Origin: Thiotrichaceae bacterium
GTDB lineage: Bacteria > Pseudomonadota > Gammaproteobacteria > Beggiatoales > Beggiatoaceae
Assembly: GCA_011391085.1 (NCBI GenBank)
Contig: JAABRD010000022.1
Location: forward strand, 16,694-80,693
Reading direction: 5' to 3'
DNA: 64,000 nucleotides
Shown: one piece after another, positions 1 through 6,645 of the stretch
Position numbering within the stretch: position 1 is the first letter of the stretch
How the letters are laid out: each line of letters starts with the position of its first letter
Program-made: the position numbers and the translations under genes
Notes under the pieces: model-generated
What the model was told of the DNA's origin: nothing
The model's input: the letters and a program-made list of their open reading frames with translations, nothing else
Database searches by the model: none

Positions 1-251
1 GGCATCGTGTCCATCTTATGGACCCCCGTGCCGTGGTTCCAGAATCCGTCATGCCGGGCTTCCCTTGGTTAAGCGACGCCAAGATAGACGGTGCTGACGT
101 GCAACACAAAATGCAAGTCCTCAAAGATTGGTTCGGTCATCCCTACACGGATGAAGACATTGCCAAAGCCCCAGAAGCAGTCAAAGACAAGACGGAAATG
201 GATGCGATGATTGCTTATCTGCAAGGCTTAGGCACGGCAATTAAGAGGTAA
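1..251 (+). CDS. ccoO: cbb3-type cytochrome c oxidase subunit II, C-terminal end (partial)
   Basis: This is the 3' end of a gene that begins before the window; the open frame runs from base 3 with no stop until 249-251. CcoO is the membrane-anchored monohaem cytochrome c of the cbb3 terminal oxidase, passing electrons from CcoP to the catalytic subunit CcoN. The visible 82 or so residues include the typical late CcoO segment ([20 protein letters not shown] followed by PWL) and a C-terminal helix ending in [10 protein letters not shown]. The haem-binding CxxCH lies upstream and is not seen. The call is supported by ccoQ and ccoP following immediately in the standard operon order. Confidence 0.93.
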   Translation, partial: HRVHLMDPRAVVPESVMPGFPWLSDAKIDGADVQHKMQVLKDWFGHPYTDEDIAKAPEAVKDKTEMDAMIAYLQGLGTAIKR

Positions 252-254
252 TCA

Positions 255-437
255 TTGGAACTTCTAGTCATCTTCCAGTCCGTTTGGACTATCGTCGTCA
301 TGGTCTTCTTCCTTGGTATTGTCGCCTGGGCCTACAGTAGCAAACGCCAACCTGAGTTTGACGAAGCGGCCCGGTTGCTTATTGAGGATGATGACTCTGT
401 CGACACTATTAACAAGGAGAACACACATCATGTTTGA
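255..437 (+). CDS. ccoQ: cbb3-type oxidase small subunit CcoQ
   Basis: A 60-residue protein with one N-terminal membrane helix (residues 4-27) and an acidic cytoplasmic tail, the usual size and form of CcoQ, which stabilises the cbb3 oxidase complex. It starts with TTG at 255, three bases after the ccoO stop, with AGAGG at 244-248 as ribosome binding site. Its end overlaps the start of ccoP by 8 bases, so translation is probably coupled. CcoQ sequences are weakly conserved; the call rests mainly on position between ccoO and ccoP plus topology. Confidence 0.88.
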   Translation: MELLVIFQSVWTIVVMVFFLGIVAWAYSSKRQPEFDEAARLLIEDDDSVDTINKENTHHV

Positions 438-1398
438 CAACACCTTATTTGTAAGTTCCTTTTGGAGTTGGTATATCATTCTGCTGACGGTCCCTGGCAT
501 CATTGGCTGTTTTTGGCTGATTATCTGGATGTCCAAAGGCCGTTCCAAATCTGACGACGAACCTGTGGCCACCATGGGACATGTTTGGGATGAGACTCTC
601 GAAGAGTTTAGCAATCCTCTGCCCAGATGGTGGTTAGGCATGTTCTATATCACTCTCTTCTTTGGCATCATCTATCTCATCCTCTACCCTGGCTTAGGTT
701 CCTTTGCAGGCGTCTTAGGCTGGACTGAGGTGAAAGAGTATGAGGCTGAGATGAATGCCGCCAAAACTCAGTATGATCCGCTTTTTGATAAATTCAAAAG
801 TGAACCGATTGAAAAACTGGCCCAAACGCCAGAAGCGGTTAAAATGGGGCATCACCTGTACATGACCTATTGCACTATATGTCATGGTTCCGATGCTAAA
901 GGGGTACCCGGCAAAGGGTTCCCCAACCTGGCAGATGCAGAGTGGTTATGGGGAGACACTCCGCAAGACATTGAGGCCACTATTCACGATGGTCGTAATC
1001 CACCCGAGGCGTCTGCGGTGATGATGGCTTGGAAAGACACCATTGGCGGGGAAGAAGCGGTCAAGAATGTGACTCAATATGTCATTAGTCTCAATTCTAA
1101 CCGGGCTGCCGAAGTGGATAAGACGGTGGCGGGAAAAGGTCAAGAAGTCTATATGACATACTGCATTGGTTGTCATGGTCCCGAAGGCAAAGGCACACCT
1201 GCTATGGGTGCCCCTAACCTAACTGATGACGTCTGGCTATACGGTGGTTCCAAAGGTGGTATTGAAACCAGTGTAGCGTTAGGACGCAAAGGCACTATGC
1301 CGGCCCACGGTGAATTTTTGGGACCTGCTAAGGTTCACCTGTTAGCCGCTTATGTTTACAGCCTCTCGCATGGTAGTGAGAGTGGTAAGCCACAGTGA
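430..1398 (+). CDS. ccoP: cbb3-type cytochrome c oxidase subunit III (dihaem CcoP)
   Basis: A 322-residue membrane-anchored dihaem cytochrome c, the electron entry subunit of the cbb3 oxidase, facing the periplasm. Start ATG 430 is chosen because AAGGAG (414-419) lies at good spacing and because the protein then begins MFDNTLFVSSFWSW; the frame is open further upstream but that part overlaps ccoQ. There are two membrane segments near residues 11-32 and 70-90, then two c-type haem motifs, C148-T-I-C151-H152 and C245-I-G-C248-H249, each in a cytochrome c fold with a downstream methionine (MMAWKD and MPAHG). Length and domain order match the family. A high-affinity oxidase suggests life at low oxygen. 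Confidence 0.97.
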   Translation: MFDNTLFVSSFWSWYIILLTVPGIIGCFWLIIWMSKGRSKSDDEPVATMGHVWDETLEEFSNPLPRWWLGMFYITLFFGIIYLILYPGLGSFAGVLGWTEVKEYEAEMNAAKTQYDPLFDKFKSEPIEKLAQTPEAVKMGHHLYMTYCTICHGSDAKGVPGKGFPNLADAEWLWGDTPQDIEATIHDGRNPPEASAVMMAWKDTIGGEEAVKNVTQYVISLNSNRAAEVDKTVAGKGQEVYMTYCIGCHGPEGKGTPAMGAPNLTDDVWLYGGSKGGIETSVALGRKGTMPAHGEFLGPAKVHLLAAYVYSLSHGSESGKPQ

Positions 1399-1403
1399 TT
1401 AAC

Positions 1404-1438
1404 GAGAAACTAAGTTTCTTCCAGAAACTTAGTTTCTT
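1404..1438 (+). terminator. Hairpin of the GAAACTAAGTTTC family after ccoP
   Basis: Arms GAGAAACTAAGTTTCTT (1404-1420) and AGAAACTTAGTTTCTT (1423-1438) pair almost perfectly with a loop of a few bases, 6 bases after the ccoP stop. The position suits a transcription terminator. Related hairpins occur at 29785-29818, 34897-34930 and, imperfectly, near 32727-32757, so it may instead be a dispersed repeat that has come to serve as a terminator. Confidence 0.55.
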
Positions 1439-1457
1439 CAAACACGAATGAATTAAT

Positions 1458-1645
1458 GGAAAAACACCAGGCCGGACTAGAGGCTTCAGCCGGATGACGC
1501 GCCACAACCACCGGCTAAAGCCTCTAGTCCGGAGCCTCTAATCCGGTCCCCCCTATCCATTCTCTATATGGAAAAACACCAGGCCGGACTAGAGGCTTCA
1601 GCCGAATGACGCGCCACAACCACCGGCTAAAGCCTCTAGTCCGGT
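1458..1645. repeat. Two direct copies of the GGACTAGAGGCTT inverted-pair repeat
   Basis: Two nearly identical units of about 75 bases (starting near 1458 and 1569) each begin with GGAAAAACACCAG and contain GCCGGACTAGAGGCTTCAGC, a short spacer holding ATGACGCGCCACAAC, and the complementary CCGGCTAAAGCCTCTAGTCC. Each unit could fold into a long hairpin. They fill the gap between ccoP and ccoG. The short open frame crossing this stretch is repeat-derived and is not called. Confidence 0.85.
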
Positions 1646-1696
1646 CTCCCCTATCCATTTTTCATTTTCTATTTTCCATTTTCCATTCATCTATCT

Positions 1697-3115
1697 ATGA
1701 GAAAACCCTCAACCCCTCTTATTCAAACATTTCCTCCCAAACCCGTCGAAGACAGTCTTTATGCCAAACACGAAAAAATCTATCCTCGCAAAGCTTACGG
1801 CCTCTTTTCTAACCTCAAAACCCTCAGTAGCCTCACTCTCCTTGGCATCTATTATACTTTCCCCTGGTTGCAATGGGATAACCGACAAGCGGTCCTTTTT
1901 GACCTGCCGGCCCGCAAATTTTACGTTTTCAACTTTGTTTTTTGGCCCCAAGATTTTATTTACTTGGCTTTTCTGCTTATCATTGCGGCCCTGGCCCTGT
2001 TTTTCTTCACCACCCTAGCGGGTCGTCTTTGGTGCGGTTTCGCCTGTCCGCAAACAGTTTGGACCGACATTTTTATTCGTATGGAACGGTTGGTGGAAGG
2101 AGATCGTACCCAGCAAATGAAACTAGATCGATCTCCTCTGACCTTCCGTAAGTTTCGTATTAAGGCGACGAAACAAACGCTATGGATAGTCTTCTCGCTG
2201 TTTACTGGTCTTACCTTTGTCGGCTATTTTTCTCCGATTCGCGATCTGACCATGCGACTGTTTGAGTTTAATTTGGGTGGCTGGGAAACTTTTTGGTTCT
2301 TTTTCTATAGTTTTGCCACGTATGGCAACGCCGGCTTTTTACGAGATCAAGTGTGCATCTACATGTGCCCTTATGCCCGCTTCCAAAGTGCCATGTTTGA
2401 CCATGACACCATGATTATTGCTTACGACGAGAGACGCGGCGAACCGCGTGGTTCGCGGAAGCGTGGGCAAGATTACAAGACGAAAAACTTGGGTCAATGT
2501 GTCAACTGCACCCTCTGCGTCCAAGTTTGTCCAATGGGCATTGATATTCGTGACGGTCTTCAATACCAATGTATCAGTTGTTCCGCCTGTGTTGACGCCT
2601 GTAATGAGATCATGGATAAAATGGATTATCCCCGCGGCCTCATTCGCTATACCACCGAGAGTAATCTCAAGGGTCAAGTCACGCATATTTTAAGACCTCG
2701 CCCCCTTATCTATGGTAGCATCCTCTTGGCCATTTTTATTGGCATTGGTTATGGTATATGGAATCGGGTGTTAGTTCAAATGGATGTGTTGCGAGACCGC
2801 AATATGTTGTATCGGGAAACGCCCGCCGGCTTGATCGAAAATGTCTATATTCTCAAGGTGATGAATAAGGATGATAAACTCCACACCTATCAGATTACCA
2901 TCAGCGGTGTGGACGGACTCCAGTTGGTCAGTCAGCAACCGGTGATCACGGTGGAATCTGGAGATGTGTTGTCTGTTCCCGTCAGTTTGCGAGTGGACCC
3001 ACAGAACTTAAACAAGGTGAGTACCAAAGTGATGATCACCGTAACGGCCCAAGATAACCCGCAATTGACGGTCACGGAAGAGTCAAGGTTCTTGGGGCCG
3101 CTACCAGCTAGGTAA
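1697..3115 (+). CDS. ccoG: Cytochrome oxidase accessory protein CcoG (FixG/RdxA-like)
   Basis: A 472-residue membrane iron-sulfur protein needed for maturation of the cbb3 oxidase; the family is linked to copper delivery to CcoN. Visible features are an early membrane helix near residues 35-52, a second near 80-103, the motif WCGFACPQTVWTDIFIRMER, further helices near 160-180 and 205-225, and a ferredoxin-like segment from C268 with two clusters of the type CxxCxxCxxxCP and CxxCxxCxxxC. A late helix near residue 340 is followed by a periplasmic Ig-like domain (residues 355-472). ccoH and ccoI, often next to ccoG, are absent from the window. The ATG at 1697 sits in repeat-derived DNA without a clear ribosome binding site. 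Confidence 0.95.
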   Translation: MRKPSTPLIQTFPPKPVEDSLYAKHEKIYPRKAYGLFSNLKTLSSLTLLGIYYTFPWLQWDNRQAVLFDLPARKFYVFNFVFWPQDFIYLAFLLIIAALALFFFTTLAGRLWCGFACPQTVWTDIFIRMERLVEGDRTQQMKLDRSPLTFRKFRIKATKQTLWIVFSLFTGLTFVGYFSPIRDLTMRLFEFNLGGWETFWFFFYSFATYGNAGFLRDQVCIYMCPYARFQSAMFDHDTMIIAYDERRGEPRGSRKRGQDYKTKNLGQCVNCTLCVQVCPMGIDIRDGLQYQCISCSACVDACNEIMDKMDYPRGLIRYTTESNLKGQVTHILRPRPLIYGSILLAIFIGIGYGIWNRVLVQMDVLRDRNMLYRETPAGLIENVYILKVMNKDDKLHTYQITISGVDGLQLVSQQPVITVESGDVLSVPVSLRVDPQNLNKVSTKVMITVTAQDNPQLTVTEESRFLGPLPAR

Positions 3116-3130
3116 TTTAATAGGAGTTAG

Positions 3131-3166
3131 CAGAGGGGAGGAGAAACCAAATTTCTTCTCCCTCTG
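3131..3166 (+). terminator. Probable terminator hairpin after ccoG
   Basis: CAGAGGGGAGGAGAAA (3131-3146) pairs with TTTCTTCTCCCTCTG (3152-3166) with one bulge, 15 bases after the ccoG stop. It lies between converging genes (ccoG and the acetyltransferase), so it could act in both directions. No strong T tract follows. Confidence 0.5.
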
Positions 3167-3180
3167 GAACGCAATAAGCA

Positions 3181-3771
3181 TTATTGCGCCACTTTTAGCC
3201 AAAACGTCATGGGTTTAGGAGATGGTGCTGACTCACTAATCTCTTTCCATGAAAAGGTTGTTTGCAATTCTGGATGTTTGATATATCCACGGTGCTTCCA
3301 AAAATTATCCAGCGGAACATAATCTTTGGAGCGCAAAGGATGTTGCAAAGGACGTTCGACGGCGCATAATGTCAACCAAGTAAAAGGACCTACCTGGCGG
3401 GCATGTGCCTCTATTTCTCCCAAAAAGGTCACACCGATACCTTGTCCTCGATAAGGCTTCTGTAACACCAGTTCCCCCACGTAAAAAACCTGGTCGGGCT
3501 GAAAACCGTGTTCCAGAAACGGCTTGATAACTTCTGGGGTCTCGTGACGTAATGGAATTGCAGTGGCATCCCCGACGACTTGGTTATCATCAAACGCTAT
3601 CACAATCACACTGTGGGGGGCTTGAATGTAAGTTTGAAGATACTTGGCTTCGTAATCCAGATCGCCATCATAGAGGTACGGATAGTCGCGGAATATTTCG
3701 ATTCGTAAGCGGGCTAGGTCGGGGATATAAGTGTCTAAAGAGATACCGGTAACACGTTGGATGGTTAACAT
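3181..3771 (-). CDS. GNAT-family N-acetyltransferase
   Basis: A 196-residue protein of the GNAT fold, which transfers acetyl groups from acetyl-CoA to an amine; the substrate cannot be told. The acetyl-CoA binding loop is visible as YRGQGIGVTFLGEIEAHA, preceded by the strand VFYVGELVLQKP. The start is placed at the ATG at 3771 (MLTIQRVTG); an in-frame TTG at 3810 would add 13 residues but falls inside a palindromic repeat. The gene is alone between ccoG, which faces it, and a TPR protein on the same strand. The C-terminus (HRGYIKHPELQTTFSWKEIS) resembles stand-alone GNAT proteins that act on small molecules, which is only a weak hint. Confidence 0.85.
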   Translation of the reverse strand: MLTIQRVTGISLDTYIPDLARLRIEIFRDYPYLYDGDLDYEAKYLQTYIQAPHSVIVIAFDDNQVVGDATAIPLRHETPEVIKPFLEHGFQPDQVFYVGELVLQKPYRGQGIGVTFLGEIEAHARQVGPFTWLTLCAVERPLQHPLRSKDYVPLDNFWKHRGYIKHPELQTTFSWKEISESAPSPKPMTFWLKVAQ

Positions 3772-3800
3772 ATTAGGGGATGACTTGGTTGAGAACGAAT

Positions 3801-3829
3801 CGGAGTCCAAAACCTGTTTTGGACTCCTT
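3801..3829. repeat. Palindrome of the GGAGTCCAAAACNTGTTTTGGACTCC family
   Basis: A near-perfect short palindrome, GGAGTCCAAAAC then CTGTTTTGGACTCC. Sister copies are at 13877-13951 (three), 55718-55745 and, as a variant with GGGTCCCAAAACG, at 61008-61100. Confidence 0.8.
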
Positions 3830-3831
3830 AC

Positions 3832-6069
3832 CTATGATTGAATTTCTCTATCCATCACCATCAAGAAAAATTCTTCTAACTCTTGCACATCCCTTTCCTC
3901 TTTCCCAAATAGCAAATGATTAGCCGCCAATATCCGCGTGTGTACTTCTTTTCGATAATTCGCATCCATGCCTAAACGTAACGCAACGTCTATATAGTGT
4001 TGCATGTGATTAGCTATACAATCCGTTACTTCCATGATTTTGTAACATGCGTAGGCAAAACGTCCGGTTAGAGATTGGGAAGGTAGAGTAACAACCGGCG
4101 TGCCTAAAGCAAGGGCATCCGAAGTGGTCATGCAACCACCCGTGTAAAAGGGGTCGAGGATAACATCGGCAAGGGCTAGTAAATTCAGGTAGTTTGGAAA
4201 AGTTTGACGGGGGAGAAAATGGATCCGCGTGAGGACGTGTGGAAGTGTACGAGAGAAACGCTGTTTGAGAAGTTCCGTCCAGTCACTCTGGCGTCCTTCT
4301 ATCAACACGACTTGTCCCTCGCGATCACTTTCCAAAATATGACCTAAAACGGCGTCAAAGTCCGGATGGAATTTAAATAACGACTGTGGACATAGATAGA
4401 TATGTGGTGGTTGGTCCGAAAGTCCAAAGTGACGACGAGTTTTGACCAGCGGTGGACAATGGTGTGGAGGATACCCACTCAATAATTGATTAAACTCTAC
4501 CAGCTTATATGGGTAGTAAGTGTCTTCGGTGGCAGTTCTCTGTTCACGATGAATCAAAAAAAAGTCCAAGGTCGGCAGGTTTGGCATGATGGAATCCCAA
4601 CCCATGACACATTGTACCGTAGCCAGTCTGGCAAACGCTAAAAAGTAAAGCAACGGATGTTGGCGAAGGTCTGGATAAATAAGAATATCCAATTCCGATT
4701 CTGACAGGCGGGTTTGGGCCAATTCCAGATGAAGTGGTAAAATTTCAAAATTGTCGTGGTGAGGTTGCAACCACTCTGTGATAGCGGGCGCCTGTGGTGT
4801 GCCTATGCAGAAGAGATGAACACTGAAAGATGACCGGGGCAGATGGGCTACCAGGAGTTGAATCATCTGGGTGATTCGGTGAGATTCAGAAACGGTGACG
4901 AGGAGACCCACTTTAAGTTTTGGGGAGGGACTGGTTGCTATCGGCGGTGGGCAATAGTGACAATGAGGGGCAACATATAACAGAGAGGGGCATAACCGTG
5001 AGTAAAGGTCGCCCAATTGTTGTTGCAGTGCCTGATCATTGCTACTTGGGGAAACCAGGGACAGGTGATTGACTAGACCTTCTTGCCAGGGGTCTGTTAT
5101 CTCAAGGTCACTGTGGAGGAGTTTGGTGAGATTTTCCTTGACCATGCGTTGTGATTCTAACAAATCTTGCCCAGAAGCCATGATGATCGGGAGTAGCAAG
5201 GCCAGTTGCACTCGATAGACGGCTTGTTGCGAAGGGGAGGAGAGGGTCAAGGCGTAGAGGAGATTTAACAAGGCTTCTTGAAATTTGCCTTGTAAATAGA
5301 AAGCTTCTGCCAATTGGTGATAGACGTGGGCAAAGTCTCGTTTGAAGGTCAACGCATGACGATAGTAGAGAACCGCTTCTTCCAACAAGTTTTGTTCTTG
5401 CAAAAGACTCCCTAATTGACTATAGGCCAGGGCAAATTCGGGTCTCAATTTGGTCGCACGTCGATAACATAAGGTGGCTTCAGCAAATTGATATTGAGTT
5501 TTGAGAATGTCTCCCAAATGTAAATGGGCATCAAAAAAATTCGGTTGAAGGTTTAAGGCGTGGCGATAATAGACCGCCGCTTCGTCAAATTTGTTCTGGG
5601 CTTTCAGGGTCTTGGCCAAATTGTAATGAATATCGGCAAAATCAGGTTCCAGTTTCATGGCGTGCCGATAACATATTTCAGCTTCCTCAAAGTCATGTTG
5701 GGCTTCTAGGGCATTGCCTAAGTTGTTATGCAAGGGCGCAAAATCTGGTTTGAGTAATAACGCATGACGGTAACAGTCCACGGCTTCGGTGACTTTGTGT
5801 TGGGCAAAGAGAACATTCCCTAGATTAAAATGGACTTCGGCAAAATCTGGTTTGAGGGCGAGGGCCCGACGGTAACATAGCGCCGCTTCCTCCAGTTTGC
5901 CTTGTTGTTTGAGGGCACTGCCCAGGTTACCATGAATTTCGGCAATGTCGGGTTTTAGACGCAACACTTTGCGGTAAATTTCGATGGCCTTGTGCAATTT
6001 TCCTGTTTTGTGGCAACTGATGGCAATGTCGATGGCTTGAGAAATGGTGACTTCTTGTTCTTTTGACAT
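3832..6069 (-). CDS. TPR protein with SPINDLY/O-GlcNAc transferase-like C-terminal domain
   Basis: A 745-residue protein. Residues about 10-285 hold roughly eight tetratricopeptide repeats, several with the pattern AxxCYRxAxxLxPDFAxxHxNLG typical of bacterial TPR-OGT proteins. Residues about 375-735 resemble the GT41 catalytic region: a first Rossmann half (LKVGLLVTVSESHR, then a segment on LDILIYPDLRQ) and a second with CPQSLFKFHPDFDAVLGHIL, LADVILDPFYTGGCMTTSDA and LGTPVVTLPSQSLTGRFA. The known family attaches GlcNAc or other sugars to Ser/Thr of target proteins. The first half is diverged, so activity is uncertain. It may modify surface or pilus proteins, but no target is visible. It stands alone and starts at ATG 6069. 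Confidence 0.86.
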   Translation of the reverse strand: MSKEQEVTISQAIDIAISCHKTGKLHKAIEIYRKVLRLKPDIAEIHGNLGSALKQQGKLEEAALCYRRALALKPDFAEVHFNLGNVLFAQHKVTEAVDCYRHALLLKPDFAPLHNNLGNALEAQHDFEEAEICYRHAMKLEPDFADIHYNLAKTLKAQNKFDEAAVYYRHALNLQPNFFDAHLHLGDILKTQYQFAEATLCYRRATKLRPEFALAYSQLGSLLQEQNLLEEAVLYYRHALTFKRDFAHVYHQLAEAFYLQGKFQEALLNLLYALTLSSPSQQAVYRVQLALLLPIIMASGQDLLESQRMVKENLTKLLHSDLEITDPWQEGLVNHLSLVSPSSNDQALQQQLGDLYSRLCPSLLYVAPHCHYCPPPIATSPSPKLKVGLLVTVSESHRITQMIQLLVAHLPRSSFSVHLFCIGTPQAPAITEWLQPHHDNFEILPLHLELAQTRLSESELDILIYPDLRQHPLLYFLAFARLATVQCVMGWDSIMPNLPTLDFFLIHREQRTATEDTYYPYKLVEFNQLLSGYPPHHCPPLVKTRRHFGLSDQPPHIYLCPQSLFKFHPDFDAVLGHILESDREGQVVLIEGRQSDWTELLKQRFSRTLPHVLTRIHFLPRQTFPNYLNLLALADVILDPFYTGGCMTTSDALALGTPVVTLPSQSLTGRFAYACYKIMEVTDCIANHMQHYIDVALRLGMDANYRKEVHTRILAANHLLFGKEERDVQELEEFFLMVMDREIQS

Positions 6070-6513
6070 ATAATAAGTTGGATAGTGGTTTTAGCAGATA
6101 GCGAATAGCAGTTTTAGCGGATAGCGGGTGATGTTGTACAAGTGATGATTATTCGTTACTACTTTTTGTGCAACACCTATTTTAGTGCGTTAATCCACCC
6201 ACCAAAAATGTTGGAGTGGAGGCTTTAGCCGGCCAGCGGTAGGCACCGTCGGAATGGAGGCTTTAGCCGGCCAGCGGTAGGCACCGTCGGAGTGGAGGCT
6301 TTAGCCGGCCAGCGGTAGGCACCGTCGGAGTGGAGGCTTTAGCTGGTTGGCGTCCCCTCACTCTGGGAAACTGAAGCGTGCCTACTGCCAGCCGGCTAAA
6401 GCCTCCACTCCACCAGACTATATTCATGTTTTTAGGAACCGCCGGAGTAGAAGCTTCAGTCGGTAAATGGTCATCTCCATCGGCTAAAGCCTCTAGTCCA
6501 GGTTCCATTACTT
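6070..6513. repeat. Tandem 38-base repeat and inverted partners
   Basis: Four head-to-tail copies of a 38-base unit start at 6213, 6251, 6289 and 6327 (GGAGTGGAGGCTTTAGCCGG followed by CCAGCGGTAGGCACCGTC). The last copy diverges in its second half. An inverted partner with GCCGGCTAAAGCCTCCACTC lies at 6374-6412, and a further inverted pair at 6442-6501. No gene is supported: the reading frame on the minus strand here is built of repeat. The part 6070-6212 holds nothing recognised except TGCAACACCTATTTTAGTGC, which recurs near 18150. Confidence 0.85.
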
Positions 6514-6611
6514 GGTAGTGAGATAATGTAGGTGATAAAAATCTCAGGACTGGCAGTCCTTTGAGGACTGCCAGTGCCTTTAATTTCTACCACCCACATT
6601 GCATCACTACC
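6514..6611. mobile_element. MITE-like element with GGTAGTGATGCA-type ends
   Basis: The left end GGTAGTGAGATAATGTAGGT (6514-6533) is matched by the inverted right end ACCCACATTGCATCACTACC (6592-6611). Between them lies an internal perfect hairpin, ACTGGCAGTCC and GGACTGCCAGT (6549-6575). Similar ends bound elements at 20680-20839, 24885-25059, 28924-29089 and 56059-56281. No transposase is encoded, so it would have to move in trans. Confidence 0.6.
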
Positions 6612-6645
6612 CATTATTCATTGTTCAATTCATAGAGGTAATTTT

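Noticed and set aside
6213..6364. Possible CRISPR array (four regular 38-base repeats)
   Set aside because: The units are contiguous with no unique spacers, and no cas gene is nearby.
6263..6508. An 81-codon minus-strand frame
   Set aside because: It consists of the 38-base tandem repeat and its inverted partner.
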